A DNA stretch of 64,000 bases, taken from positions 54,804-118,803 of the forward strand of contig DASCMS010000065.1 of assembly GCA_036011085.1 (NCBI GenBank), read 5' to 3'. Made by a program: the position numbers and the translations under genes. Positions 37,097 to 46,677 of this stretch are shown one piece after another (position 1 is the first letter of the stretch; every line of letters starts with the position of its first letter). This DNA comes from UBA8231 sp036011085 (lineage in GTDB: Bacteria; Latescibacterota; UBA2968; UBA8231). The notes beneath the pieces are model-generated. The model did no database searches and was not told the origin of the DNA. It saw nothing but the letters and a program-made list of their open reading frames with translations.

Positions 37097-38440
37097 ATGA
37101 ACCGCTCTCTCTCGGAGTACCTGCCCTTCGGCAAGGCTCCTACGGTCATCCTGATCACAACGCTGCTGGCCACTGTCTATCTGGTGGTCAATCCAGTGGC
37201 AACGCCGGACTCCACCCTCCGACTGTGGACCTTCGCGCGGAATCACTACCTGGCATATGTCGAGGGTACACCGGCCTTCGAAGCGGCTCACCCCGGTACT
37301 CGTCTGGAGATCCAGCTGGTACACGGCGACGCCGTCTCCCGTCGCCTCCGCGCCGCCTTCTGGGCTGATCTGGATGTACCAGACCTTGTCGAAGTGGGTA
37401 TCGACCGGGCGGCCAGCTTCTTTCGTGGCCCCGTGGACGACGTGGGCTTCATCGACCTGACCCCCTACCTCGAGTCCTCTGGATTTGGCGAGCGCATCGT
37501 CGAGACGCGTCTGGCGCCGTACCGGAACCGGGGCAGGATCTTCGGCATCCCCCACGACGTGCACCCCGTCATGCTCGCCTACCGGCGCGACATCTTTGAG
37601 GCCGAGGGTATCGATCCGACGCAGCTGCAGACGTGGGATGACTTCATAGAGGTCGGCCGACGCCTCACCGTGCCTGGCCAGCGCTACATGATCGAGCTGA
37701 ACGATGCCAAGGCGGATGAGTTCAACGTCTTCCTCTATCAACGGGGAGGCGGGCTGTTCGATGCCGACGGCAATCTGACGATGGACAGCGACATCGCTCT
37801 GGAGACGCTGGTCTGGTTCACGCCGCTGGCAGCTGGCCCGACGCGGATCGGTGCCAGCCTCGGTTCGACGAAGATCCTGACCCAGGCCATCGAGACGGGC
37901 TACTTCGTAACGCTCCTGTGCCCCGACTGGCGCACCAAGCTGCTCGAGATCGATGTACCTCGGATGGAAGGCAGGATGGCGCTGATGCCCTTGCCCGCTT
38001 TCGAACCGGGCGGACGGCGCACGAGCGTGCGCGGCGGCACCATGCTGGGCATCACCAAGGCGACGGCGGACAAGGACCTGGCCTGGGCCGTCGCCGAGCA
38101 CATGTACCTGGACTCGGAGGAGCTGGCAGCACGTTTTCGCGAGACCAATATCCTGCCGCCCCTGCGCGACGCCTGGCTGCTGCCGGCCTTCCTCGAACCG
38201 CGGCCCTATTGGTCGAATCAGCCCCTGGGGAAACTCTACGCTGACGTGGCAGACGACACGCCGCCCTGGTACACCAGTCCTTTCGTCGAGAAAGCCGTAG
38301 AGAAGATGGGACAGGTGGTGGCAGCCTGTGGCGCTTACTATCGCGAGAACGGTGACGCTGGTCTGCGCGATTTCGCCCGTACCCGTCTAGGTGCGGCGGC
38401 TGACGAAGTGCGCCGGCACGTTGAGAGAAATCCATTTTGA
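37097..38440 (+). CDS. Sugar ABC transporter substrate-binding protein
   Basis: 447 residues of the extracellular solute-binding protein family 1. An N-terminal hydrophobic helix (about 17-35) without a lipobox cysteine suggests that the protein stays anchored in the inner membrane, or has an unusual signal. The mature part has LRLWTF, EAAHPGTRLEIQLVHGD, the hinge region GIPHDVHPVMLAYRRDIF and WDDFIEVGRRLT, which are typical for carbohydrate binders such as MalE-like and multiple-sugar proteins. Its stop overlaps the TTG start of the first permease, so the three transporter genes are coupled. The ligand cannot be read, but the GH13 gene downstream suggests alpha-glucans or oligosaccharides. 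Confidence 0.87.
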   Translation: MNRSLSEYLPFGKAPTVILITTLLATVYLVVNPVATPDSTLRLWTFARNHYLAYVEGTPAFEAAHPGTRLEIQLVHGDAVSRRLRAAFWADLDVPDLVEVGIDRAASFFRGPVDDVGFIDLTPYLESSGFGERIVETRLAPYRNRGRIFGIPHDVHPVMLAYRRDIFEAEGIDPTQLQTWDDFIEVGRRLTVPGQRYMIELNDAKADEFNVFLYQRGGGLFDADGNLTMDSDIALETLVWFTPLAAGPTRIGASLGSTKILTQAIETGYFVTLLCPDWRTKLLEIDVPRMEGRMALMPLPAFEPGGRRTSVRGGTMLGITKATADKDLAWAVAEHMYLDSEELAARFRETNILPPLRDAWLLPAFLEPRPYWSNQPLGKLYADVADDTPPWYTSPFVEKAVEKMGQVVAACGAYYRENGDAGLRDFARTRLGAAADEVRRHVERNPF

Positions 38441-39351
38441 GGGCTGGCGAACTCAAGTCTGCGGTGTTCAGGTTGCAGCATCGCTATGCGCCCTATGTCT
38501 TCGTGGCGCCCTTCGTGCTGGTCTTCTTCATCTTCATGCTCTATCCCCTGGTGAACAGCCTGATCCTGGCCTTCTACGTCACCAGCGGGCCCAAGTCACA
38601 GGTTTTCGTCGGCTTTGCCAACTTCGTGTTCCTGCTGCAGGATCCCGACTTCCATACGGCCATCCACAACACCGTCATCTATGCCAGCTGTTCGGTATTT
38701 CTGCAGCTACCCTTGAGTCTCGGCCTCGCCATGCTGCTCAACCAGGCCCGTTTGCGCGGGCGCAACTTCTTCCGCCTGGGATTCTTCTCACCCAATCTTG
38801 TGGGTCAGGTCTTTGTCGCCGTCCTGTTCTCCGTCATCTTCATCCCGAAGTTCGGTCTGCTGAATCGGGTGCTGCACGCCCTGTTCGAGATTCCCATCGA
38901 CACCAAGTGGCTCGGTTCACCTGAGCTGGTCATGCCCGCCCTCGTGCTGACATCGCTGTGGATGTACGTGGGCTTCAATATGATCTACTTCCTGGCGGCG
39001 CTGCAGACGATCGACGTGCAGCTGTACGAAGCTGCGGATGTGGACGGTGCGTCGCCGTGGCAGAAGTTTCTGCACGTCACAGTCCCGGGGATCCGACCCG
39101 TGGCAGTTTTTGTCATCGTGCTGAGCACGATCGGCTCTTTCCAGCTGTTCGAGTTGCCTTACGTCATGCTCGAGAGTACGGCAGGCCCCGACAACGCTGG
39201 ACTCACCATTGTGATGTACCTGTACCAGAACGGTTGGATCCTCGGCGATCTCGGTTTTGCCTCGGCCATCGGCTGGATGCTCACCCTTGGCGTATTCGTC
39301 ATCTCCCTGGTCCAGATGGGACTGACGGGCAGTTGGAAGACGGACGCGTGA
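38437..39351 (+). CDS. Sugar ABC transporter permease (MalF type)
   Basis: 304 residues with six predicted transmembrane helices, the first about 21-41 (FVAPFVLVFFIFMLYPLV). The EAA loop that contacts the ATPase is visible as EAADVDGASPWQKFLHVTVPG. The N-terminal APF-xxxF-xxYP pattern is typical of MalF/UgpA-like permeases. The TTG at 38437 overlaps the preceding stop and its own stop overlaps the MalG-like start by four bases. No ATP-binding subunit is encoded in this stretch, so the ATPase must come from elsewhere, as is common for this importer class. Confidence 0.9.
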   Translation: MRAGELKSAVFRLQHRYAPYVFVAPFVLVFFIFMLYPLVNSLILAFYVTSGPKSQVFVGFANFVFLLQDPDFHTAIHNTVIYASCSVFLQLPLSLGLAMLLNQARLRGRNFFRLGFFSPNLVGQVFVAVLFSVIFIPKFGLLNRVLHALFEIPIDTKWLGSPELVMPALVLTSLWMYVGFNMIYFLAALQTIDVQLYEAADVDGASPWQKFLHVTVPGIRPVAVFVIVLSTIGSFQLFELPYVMLESTAGPDNAGLTIVMYLYQNGWILGDLGFASAIGWMLTLGVFVISLVQMGLTGSWKTDA

Positions 39352-40157
39352 GCGCCACGAAGGCCGTGGTCTACGCGCTGCTGGTGGCGGCGGCGATGGT
39401 GATGCTGACGCCGATGGTCTGGCTGTTGGCGGCCAGCCTCAAGGGGCCGGACGATCTGTTCAGCTACCTGTTCTTCGCCCCGACTCTGTCGGGCTACAAC
39501 TTCAGGCAGCTCTTTACGGAAATCCCATTCCTGCGCTTTCTGATGAACAGCTTGTTCGTCACCGGCGTCACCGTGCTGGTGCAGCTCATCTTTGCTTCCA
39601 TGGGAGGCTTCGCTCTGGCAAAGTACGAGTTCCGCGGCAAGAAGCCGATCATGGTGCTGATGCTGGCAACGATGACGATACCCGCCCAGGTGCTGATGGC
39701 GCCGATGTACGAGCTCATCTACCGTTTCGGTCTCGTCGATACCTACATGGGGCTGATCATCCCCAGTGCCGTCAGCGTCTTCGGCATGTTTCTTTTTCGG
39801 CAGTCGCTGCTGGAGCTGCCCGACGACCTGCTGCAGGCGGCCCGCATCGACGGGTGCAGCGAACTTCGCCTCTACTGGACCGTAGTGCTGCCGGTGGCCA
39901 GGCCGATGATCGGCGCCTTCTGCCTGATCTCCTTCATGGCCTCGTGGAACAGCTTCCTGTGGCCACAGATCATCCTGCAGACGCAGGAGCGATTCACCTT
40001 GACGATCGGGCTGAATCAGATGGTAGGCCTGTACTCGCAGGAGTACGGCGCCCTGATGGCCGGCACCCTGCTGGCGGTGATGCCGGTGATGCTGCTGTTC
40101 TTTCTTCTGCAGCGCGAGTTCATCAGCGGTCTGACGGCGGGCGCCGTCAAAGGCTGA
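39348..40157 (+). CDS. Sugar ABC transporter permease (MalG type)
   Basis: 269 residues with about six helices. The GTG at 39348 overlaps the MalF-like stop by four bases; the frame is open further upstream only through that gene. Recognition features are LLAASLKGPDDLF after the first helix, NSLFVTGVTVLVQLIFASMGGFALAKYEF-type helix 3, and the EAA-loop equivalent AARIDGCSELRLYWTVVLPVARP. It pairs with the MalF-like protein to form the import channel. Confidence 0.9.
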   Translation: MSATKAVVYALLVAAAMVMLTPMVWLLAASLKGPDDLFSYLFFAPTLSGYNFRQLFTEIPFLRFLMNSLFVTGVTVLVQLIFASMGGFALAKYEFRGKKPIMVLMLATMTIPAQVLMAPMYELIYRFGLVDTYMGLIIPSAVSVFGMFLFRQSLLELPDDLLQAARIDGCSELRLYWTVVLPVARPMIGAFCLISFMASWNSFLWPQIILQTQERFTLTIGLNQMVGLYSQEYGALMAGTLLAVMPVMLLFFLLQREFISGLTAGAVKG

Positions 40158-40160
40158 CGA

Positions 40161-41666
40161 TTGACACGAAACCTGCTCACGGCACTGCTGGCGGTAGCCT
40201 GTGTCTCCTGCGCGACGAGACAGTGGCAGTACTCGGATCGTCGAACCAGCTTCAACCAACTGCGCATCTACCAGATCATGGTGGAGGCCTACGCCGACGG
40301 CGACAGCACTCGCGGCTACGGGTCGGGCTGGGGTCCGAGCCACCATCTCGGCGACCTGCGCGGCATCACACAACAGTTGTCCCGTATCGCCGAGCTCGGT
40401 GTCAACGCCATCTGGCTGACGCCCGTTTTTGACAGTGACCGCCACGCTGAAGAGGACGATCGTCTCGATGCGACAGGGTACTTTGCACGCGACTACTTCT
40501 CCATCGATCCGGAGTTCGGCAGCCTCGAGGATGCCCGGAGACTGGTCGACGCGGCCCACGCGCTCGGGCTCTACGTTTTCTTTGACGGCGTCTTCGGTCA
40601 TCACAAGGGAGACGTGGTACCGTCGCCCACCGGCAGGGTACCGGCCGGGCCATCCAATCCTGTGGAATACCCGGGCAGCCTTGATTTCTACACCGAGGTC
40701 GCTCTTCACTGGATCGACGAACTGAACATCGACGGCTGGCGCCTCGATCAGGCCTACCAGGTGCCGCCCCCCATGTGGCGCAGAATCCGGGAAGCTGTCG
40801 AACAACACTGTCGTCAGCGCGACCTCGAGGGAAACCAATGGGGAACTCTCGGATACATGGTGGCCGAAGTGTGGCGCGGCGAAGCCGAGATCGCCCGTGA
40901 CGCGTACGGACCTGCCAGTACTCCGGCCCTGCTGTCGGCTTTCGATTTTCCTTTGCGCTACCGCCTCGTACAGACCCTGGCCGTGGAGGAGAGCGGCCGC
41001 GGCGGGTTGCCGGCGAGTCACCTGGCCGCAGGGTACGCCACCCACGCCGCCTACCCGCCTCACGCCGTGCCGAATCTGATGCTGTCCAATCATGATCTGC
41101 TCCGCTTCGGTGATCTCATCGAACGCGCCGGACTGGGCGGTCCCGACACGGCCCAGTACTGGGCCCGCCTGCGGGCGGCACATTCCTTCCTGGCGGCTTA
41201 CACCGGTCCCGTCACCTTCTATTACGGGGAGGAGACCGGCGACGAGGTAGCGGGATTCGCCGCCCGGGTCGAGGACAAGTGCTGGGAGGTGTTCCAGTGT
41301 GATGACCACGTGGCCCGCACGAGCGGTCGCTTCACCAACCTGCCGCCTGCCGCAGAAAAGCTGAGGGAGTACGTAGCCAGCCTGATGCGGGTCCGTGCCC
41401 GACACCCGGCGCTGTGGAACGGATCGCGGCAGAGCCTCGTAGCGGGGGAAGCCCTGCTGGTGGACATGAAGGTGTACGGCGAGGACCGCGTGCTCTACTT
41501 GCTGAACACCGGCGGGACGAACCGCAGGGCGGCCTTCGCCACGGCACAGCTGGGGGCCGGGCGGTTTACCGACGCCGTAACGCAGGAACCAATGGCTGTG
41601 ACCGGGGATTCACTCGTGATCGACTTGCCCGGTCTGAGTGCACTCTTCGTGGCTCTGGCCGATTGA
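40161..41666 (+). CDS. GH13 alpha-amylase family lipoprotein
   Basis: 501 residues starting at TTG 40161, three bases after the permease stop. The N-terminus (about 1-17, AVACVSC) resembles a lipoprotein signal. The GH13 catalytic barrel begins at LRIYQIMVEAY. Region I is around FFDGVFGHH. Region II is IDGWRLDQ with nucleophile Asp196; region III is MVAEVW with acid/base Glu236; region IV is LSNHDL with Asp312. All catalytic residues are present. The C-terminal beta domain follows about residue 420. It should hydrolyse or rearrange alpha-glucosidic bonds outside the cytoplasm and feed the adjacent transporter. Subfamily cannot be assigned by eye. Confidence 0.9.
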   Translation: MTRNLLTALLAVACVSCATRQWQYSDRRTSFNQLRIYQIMVEAYADGDSTRGYGSGWGPSHHLGDLRGITQQLSRIAELGVNAIWLTPVFDSDRHAEEDDRLDATGYFARDYFSIDPEFGSLEDARRLVDAAHALGLYVFFDGVFGHHKGDVVPSPTGRVPAGPSNPVEYPGSLDFYTEVALHWIDELNIDGWRLDQAYQVPPPMWRRIREAVEQHCRQRDLEGNQWGTLGYMVAEVWRGEAEIARDAYGPASTPALLSAFDFPLRYRLVQTLAVEESGRGGLPASHLAAGYATHAAYPPHAVPNLMLSNHDLLRFGDLIERAGLGGPDTAQYWARLRAAHSFLAAYTGPVTFYYGEETGDEVAGFAARVEDKCWEVFQCDDHVARTSGRFTNLPPAAEKLREYVASLMRVRARHPALWNGSRQSLVAGEALLVDMKVYGEDRVLYLLNTGGTNRRAAFATAQLGAGRFTDAVTQEPMAVTGDSLVIDLPGLSALFVALAD

Positions 41667-42688
41667 CGGCGGCCGTGCGCACCCGGCTCCCTGTCTGGCT
41701 CATCCTCGTGGTTGGACTCACGGCCTGTGGGACGATGGGCTGGCGACTCACACCACCGACCGCCGAGAGGTACACTGCACCAGCCCCGTCGGTTCTGGCA
41801 GAACACCTCGAGTCGCGCCAGACTGCGGCCAGCGACAGCGCCGAGGCCACGTACCGGCCCTGGGTTGTGGTGGCACCGTTCTACGAGGATGCCGGGTTTC
41901 GGGATGATGTGTTTGACCTGCCCCGGGATCTTCCCCGTATGCTGGAGCCCCTGCTGGCCGCACGGGATATCTGCCGGGTCGTACCGGCGGCGGCGGTGGA
42001 GGTGGCCGTCGCGGGACGCGATCACCGTTGGGTTGAGAGCCACCAGCAGGAACTCAGCGACATGCTGATGGCGGACTTTCTCGTCGTCGGCGCTCTGCAC
42101 ACCTACAAGTTCGAGCGCCTGCACGTCGGCAACCCTCTGGTTGCCGGATACAAGTCTTATGTCGGGACCGTCGAGCTGAGTGCCCGGATGTTCGGCGGCT
42201 CCCCCCTCGGTCTGATCGGGTCGGTCCAGATCACCAGGGAGTCACAGAACAGAGGGTTGGGCCTGGACCTGCTCGGCAAGCCCCGCGAGGGGGATGAACA
42301 GTTCAACCGTCTCGAGCACATGCGGTTCGACAGCGATGAGTTTCGCGCCACAGCTCTGGGGGAGGCGACAGTGCAGGCGTTGCAGCAGCTGGCCACCGAG
42401 CTGGACCAACTGCTGCGCCCAGGGGAATTGACCGACCTCGATGAGGAGCCACAGATCCTGTCCGTGTTCGGCGACGAGGTCTTCATCAATCTCGGACACA
42501 CTCACGGCGTGCGGCTGGGCTACCGGTTCACCGTATCCGGCAGCGCCCACGTCGATCCACCCGTTGTCGAGGTGCGGGATGTGATTAGCGACAACGTCTC
42601 ACGCGTGGTGGCACTACGCGGCGGGGGGCTGATTGAACCGGGCCAACGGGTGGAACTGATCGGTGTTGGCGTCGAAGAGGAAGAGTGA
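41663..42688 (+). CDS. CsgG/FlgT-like lipoprotein
   Basis: 341 residues. TTG at 41663 overlaps the GH13 stop; a GTG at 41675 is also in frame. The lipobox is near residue 23 (GLTAC). The middle (about 65-230) resembles CsgG-type or GNA1162-type periplasmic lipoprotein domains, with VVVAPFYEDAG, RMLEPLL, ADFLVVGALHTYKFE and GTVELSARMF. The C-terminal part (about 265-340) resembles the FlgT C-terminal domain, with VFINLGHTHGVRLGYRFTV and PVVEVRDVISDNVS. Such proteins form or stabilise outer-membrane assemblies. Its role with the transporter is unclear and it may be a separate function that shares the transcript. Confidence 0.65.
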   Translation: MTAAVRTRLPVWLILVVGLTACGTMGWRLTPPTAERYTAPAPSVLAEHLESRQTAASDSAEATYRPWVVVAPFYEDAGFRDDVFDLPRDLPRMLEPLLAARDICRVVPAAAVEVAVAGRDHRWVESHQQELSDMLMADFLVVGALHTYKFERLHVGNPLVAGYKSYVGTVELSARMFGGSPLGLIGSVQITRESQNRGLGLDLLGKPREGDEQFNRLEHMRFDSDEFRATALGEATVQALQQLATELDQLLRPGELTDLDEEPQILSVFGDEVFINLGHTHGVRLGYRFTVSGSAHVDPPVVEVRDVISDNVSRVVALRGGGLIEPGQRVELIGVGVEEEE

Positions 42689-42699
42689 GTGCGGGAAGA

Positions 42700-44076
42700 C
42701 TAATCGTTCACGGCTTCGGCGAGCTCCTCCGCGGGGTAGGTGAGGATCTCGGCCAGCGTCGGGTGGTAGTGGGGGATGGCGGCCAGATCACGGACGGACC
42801 CTCGAAAGTACATGATGGCCGCCAGCTCGTGCACGAGTTCGCCCACCTCGGGTCCGCAGAGACCAGCGCCGAGAATCTCGCCCGTCTGTGGATGACACAG
42901 GATCTTCACCAGGCCATGAGTCTCGCCGAGGCACATCGACTTGCCGTGATCGTCGAAGGGATAGCTGGCCACCAGATAGGGCACGTCCTGCTGCTGGCAA
43001 CGTCGCTCGGTGAGACCCACCGTCGCCACTTGGGGATCGGTGAAGGTCACCTCTACTGTCAGGCGTTCGTCGACATTCCGTTGTGGCTCGTCGGGATGGG
43101 TCGCATTGAAGCCGACGGCCTCTCCCTGCAGAACGGCGATATGGACGATCTCGTGAACGCCGTTGACGTCACCCACGGCGAAGATATGAGGCTGGCTGGT
43201 GCGCATTTCGCCGTCGACACAGATGCGCTGTTGGTCGAGGGTGACCCCCGCTCTGTCGAGACCGAGGTTCGTCGTGTTGGGCCGTCGACCGAGAGCTTGA
43301 AACACGGCCTCAGCAGCGGCAGTTTTCTCTTCACCTGCATGTGAAAAGTGGGCGACCTTCAGGCTATCGCGGCGTTCAAATCTGTGCAACTGAGTTCCGG
43401 TGAACAGCGAGAAACCCTCCTCCCGAAGCCGGGCCTCCACCGGCCGGGCCAGATCTTCGTCGAGGCCGGACAGGATATGGTGACTGCGCTGGATGATGGT
43501 TACGTCGACGCCGATGCGACCGTAGAACTGGGCCAGCTCACAGGCGACGGAACCGGCGCCGAGTACGAGCATCGAGGCCGGAGGGTGGCGCAGGTCGAGG
43601 GCTTCGTCGCTGGTGATGTAGCCCACGTCGTCGAGACCGGGTATGGGCACGTGACTGATGACGGATCCGGTGGCCACGACAAAGGTGCGCGCCGACAGCG
43701 TGCGACCGCCCACGTCGATCTGGTGGGAGGAAAGGAAACGGCCGTAGTCCTCGTAGAGAGTGAACCCTCTCAACTGTTCGATGCGGTAGTCGGCGAACTC
43801 GCGGATCAGCCGGTCCTTGCGTTCCATGATCGCACCGAGGTCAGCGCCTATGCCGTCGGTGCGCAGGCCGAATTCGCCGGCACGGCGCATGAGGGACATG
43901 ATATCGGAAGAGCGCAGGATGGCTTTGCTCGGCATGCAGCCGCGCAGAATGCACAATCCGCCCAAAGGGCCCGGGTCGACGATGGCGACATCGGCGCCGG
44001 CGTCACGGGCGGTGCGAGCTGCGGCGTAGCCACCGGAGCCGCCGCCGAGTACGATCATGTCATGGTCGAATTTCAT
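42700..44076 (-). CDS. FAD-dependent pyridine nucleotide-disulfide oxidoreductase
   Basis: 458 residues of the dihydrolipoamide dehydrogenase/mercuric reductase family. The FAD-binding motif is MIVLGGGSGGYAAA (7-20), the redox disulfide is Cys42/Cys47 (LCILRGCMPSK), the NAD(P)H Rossmann motif is VLGAGSVACELA, the second FAD motif is IFAVGDVNG, and the C-terminal His-Glu pair is in HPTLAE. The substrate disulfide is unknown, since no lipoyl enzymes are nearby. ATG at 44076 gives the usual family start, but its Shine-Dalgarno is too close; ATG at 44094 (MGTLWSM) with AGGCGG upstream is a good alternative. It diverges from the TPR gene at 44097. Confidence 0.92.
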   Translation of the reverse strand: MKFDHDMIVLGGGSGGYAAARTARDAGADVAIVDPGPLGGLCILRGCMPSKAILRSSDIMSLMRRAGEFGLRTDGIGADLGAIMERKDRLIREFADYRIEQLRGFTLYEDYGRFLSSHQIDVGGRTLSARTFVVATGSVISHVPIPGLDDVGYITSDEALDLRHPPASMLVLGAGSVACELAQFYGRIGVDVTIIQRSHHILSGLDEDLARPVEARLREEGFSLFTGTQLHRFERRDSLKVAHFSHAGEEKTAAAEAVFQALGRRPNTTNLGLDRAGVTLDQQRICVDGEMRTSQPHIFAVGDVNGVHEIVHIAVLQGEAVGFNATHPDEPQRNVDERLTVEVTFTDPQVATVGLTERRCQQQDVPYLVASYPFDDHGKSMCLGETHGLVKILCHPQTGEILGAGLCGPEVGELVHELAAIMYFRGSVRDLAAIPHYHPTLAEILTYPAEELAEAVND

Positions 44077-44096
44077 ACTCCACAAGGTACCCATCC

Positions 44097-45272
44097 ATGA
44101 TCCGCCTCGCATGGCCGCTTCTGGTGGCCTTTCTCAGCCTGCTGCCACCAGGACCCGCCGGTGCCGAAGGTCTGACCATGCGCGGCGGCACCGACCCGCG
44201 GATCCAGCAGGGCATCGACCTCATCTACCAGCTGCACTTCGTCGAAGCCGACCGCTATTTCGAAGCCATCATCGCCGATGATCCGGCCAACCCGGCGGGG
44301 CACTTCTTCCTCGCCATGGTCGGATGGTGGCGAGTACTCATCGACCTGGAGGATCGGTCCCACGACGAGGCGTTCTACCGGTTGCTGGAGCGCTGTATCG
44401 AGGTCTGCGACAACCGCCTGGCACAGGATCCCGACGACTTCGACGCCATTCTGTTCAAGGGTGGAGCCGTCGGCTTTCGCGGCCGGCTGCGCGGCGATCG
44501 ACACCAGTTCGTGCGTGCTGCTCGTGACGGGCTGCGCTGTCTGCCACTGCTGAAGAAGAGCCGGGCACTGGAGCCGACGAACAAGGACATTCTCTTCGGC
44601 CAGGGCATCTACAACTACTTCGCCGAGGTTATCCCCGAGAGGCATCCCATCGTCCGCCCCATCATGCTCTTCCTCGCTGACGGCGACCGTGAACTCGGGC
44701 TGCAGCAGTTGCAGCAGGTGGCCCGCGATGGCCGCTATGCCCGGGTCGAGGCGATCTACTTCCTGGCCCAGATTCACCGCATGTTCGAGGAGGACGACGC
44801 CGGCGCCCTGCCGTACCTGGTGGAGCTGCACGAGATGTATCCGGAAAACGCCCTGTTCCATCGCTACCGGGCGCGTACTCTCATCGCTCTGGGGCGCTGG
44901 GTTCAGGGCATCGGTCAATACGAAGAGGTGGCAAGGCGGAGCCGCGCCGGACAGGCCGGCTACCACCAGCGTGGCCACATCGAAGCGCTGTACTACATCG
45001 GCAAGAATGCCTTCCGCCAGCGACGTCGAGAGGCGGCGGTGGGCAGCTTCTCGGCGGCTGACAGTCTGGCACGCACCCTGGGCCCCGACCCCGAGGATCA
45101 GGAGACGAACGGATACGCGGCCCTGGCGAATCTGTATCTCGGAATGACCTTCGATGAGCTCGGCCGGCAAGAGGACGCCAGGCAGAGCTACGCACGTGTG
45201 CTGGAGCTGCCGGAGCAGGGCACCAGCCACAAGAAGGCGCGGCGGTACCGCGGGGATCCGTACGCTCGCTGA
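44097..45272 (+). CDS. Secreted TPR-repeat protein
   Basis: 391 residues with a signal peptide (about 1-23, cleavage near GPAGA). The rest is helical and repeat-like, with TPR features (AGHFFLAMVGWW, ALEPTNKDILFGQGIYNYF, YPENALFHRYRARTLIALGRW, YLGMTFDELGRQEDARQSYARVLEL). The middle contains an atypical long insertion rich in bulky residues. Its start is only 20 bases from that of the divergent flavoprotein, so they share a promoter region. The partner is unknown. It converges with the sulfatase gene, which ends 31 bases further on. Confidence 0.75.
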   Translation: MIRLAWPLLVAFLSLLPPGPAGAEGLTMRGGTDPRIQQGIDLIYQLHFVEADRYFEAIIADDPANPAGHFFLAMVGWWRVLIDLEDRSHDEAFYRLLERCIEVCDNRLAQDPDDFDAILFKGGAVGFRGRLRGDRHQFVRAARDGLRCLPLLKKSRALEPTNKDILFGQGIYNYFAEVIPERHPIVRPIMLFLADGDRELGLQQLQQVARDGRYARVEAIYFLAQIHRMFEEDDAGALPYLVELHEMYPENALFHRYRARTLIALGRWVQGIGQYEEVARRSRAGQAGYHQRGHIEALYYIGKNAFRQRRREAAVGSFSAADSLARTLGPDPEDQETNGYAALANLYLGMTFDELGRQEDARQSYARVLELPEQGTSHKKARRYRGDPYAR

Positions 45273-45303
45273 GACACCGTCCGGTGGTGACGACAGCGTA
45301 CTC

Positions 45304-46677
45304 TCAATCGAGCCACGGATCGGCCGTCTGTCGCAGCCAATTCTCCATCTCTCCCCGCAGATCGGCGATGAGCTCATTCGAGTCGGCGGAGATATCGGCG
45401 AGTTGATAGGGATCCTCCCGATTGTCGTGCAGGATCTCTCTCTTACCGCCATCCCTCGACCGCTCTGCTACGTACGTGTGCCGGTGTGTCCTGACGCCTC
45501 GGCGGCCCCCCTCCGGCCAGGCGGGATGTGTCTCCAGATAGAGGGCCGACGTCGGCCGCGCCACGGTGCCCCCTAGGAAGGCTCTCGAATAGTCGTGGCC
45601 CTGCATGAGTTGGGGAATCCGGTCCCGGTGCCCGGTCAACGCCAGCAGCGAGGTCGTCAGATCAGCCGTGCCGATCAACAGATCGTCCGTTCCCGCAGCG
45701 ATATGGCCCGGCCAGCGTACCATCAGCGGCACCACCATCGACTCTTCGTACCACACGCTCTTTCCCATCAACCCGTGGCTGCCCATCATCTCGCCGTGAT
45801 CAGAGGTGAACACGACGATGGTGTTCTGCTCCAGGTCCTGTTCCCGCAACGCTGTGAGGATGCGTCCAAAGTTCTCATCGACACCGGTGACCATGGCGAA
45901 GTAGTTCTTCACATCCCGTCTTGCCCGGTCACCGCGCTCGTCGGTGGGCACGTTGGCTCGGGTCAGCAATTCCCCGTGGGAGGCATCCCCATATCGTTCC
46001 ACATATTCGCCTGGCACCTGGTCGAAGGGCATGTGCGGCGGGTTGTAGGAAACGAACAGGGAAAAAGGCTTGTCCGGGTCGCGCCATCCGGTTCGGTTTT
46101 CGATGTAGTCGACGGCCACATCGGTCTCGTGTTTCGTCGACCACTCGTGGACCTCGAGCCGCTGATCGATGCGCGCGTCGCCATGCCAGTAGTGAGGCTG
46201 ATTGTGCCAGTCACAGCAGCCGTAGGAATGCCAGAAGTCGAAGCCGTGTCGTCGCGGCCCGGGGGGCGTGTAGGCGTCCCACACCACACCATCCTGCCTG
46301 GGACCCTCGGTGAAGTGCGACTGACGGTTCGGCGGGTCCAGATGAAGCTTGCCGATGTATCCCTGACAATATCCTGCCTCGTGCAGGACATCCGAGAAAC
46401 AGCGCTCCTCCTGGCGAAGAAAGTTGTCGTACTGCACGGTCGACGAGTTGACGTTCCCCAGCACGCCGTTGGCATGGGGATACCTGCCCGACAACAGCAT
46501 GGCCCTGTACGGGCTGCACACGGGGCGATTGCTCACCGCGTCGGTGAACACGAGGCTCTGCCGCGAAAAGGCATCCAGGTGAGGGGTCAGTACCGGGTCC
46601 TGGCCCGTGCGGCCGATGGCCTGCGAGCGGAATTCGTCGGGAAAAACGAACACCAGGTTCGGTCTGTCTGGTTTCAA
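45304..46677 (-). CDS. Type I sulfatase
   Basis: 457 residues of the alkaline-phosphatase-like sulfatase family. The modification motif C-x-P-x-R is CSPYR with Cys54, which must be converted to formylglycine, followed by LLSGRYPHANGV. Metal ligands are suggested by FVFPDE (Asp14) and FTSDHGEMMGSHG. GKLHLD near residue 110 fits the substrate-site lysine. No signal peptide is present, so the protein appears cytoplasmic, unlike most polysaccharide sulfatases. The gene starts four bases inside the methyltransferase gene. The FGE-like lipoprotein at 19024 lacks the catalytic cysteines and cannot be assumed to activate it; an anaerobic or other FGE must be encoded elsewhere. Confidence 0.9.
   Translation of the reverse strand: MKPDRPNLVFVFPDEFRSQAIGRTGQDPVLTPHLDAFSRQSLVFTDAVSNRPVCSPYRAMLLSGRYPHANGVLGNVNSSTVQYDNFLRQEERCFSDVLHEAGYCQGYIGKLHLDPPNRQSHFTEGPRQDGVVWDAYTPPGPRRHGFDFWHSYGCCDWHNQPHYWHGDARIDQRLEVHEWSTKHETDVAVDYIENRTGWRDPDKPFSLFVSYNPPHMPFDQVPGEYVERYGDASHGELLTRANVPTDERGDRARRDVKNYFAMVTGVDENFGRILTALREQDLEQNTIVVFTSDHGEMMGSHGLMGKSVWYEESMVVPLMVRWPGHIAAGTDDLLIGTADLTTSLLALTGHRDRIPQLMQGHDYSRAFLGGTVARPTSALYLETHPAWPEGGRRGVRTHRHTYVAERSRDGGKREILHDNREDPYQLADISADSNELIADLRGEMENWLRQTADPWLD

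Noticed and set aside
39159..41405. Long minus-strand frame opposite the transporter and GH13 genes
   Set aside because: It spans several recognised genes and has a composition typical of the antisense of coding sequence.
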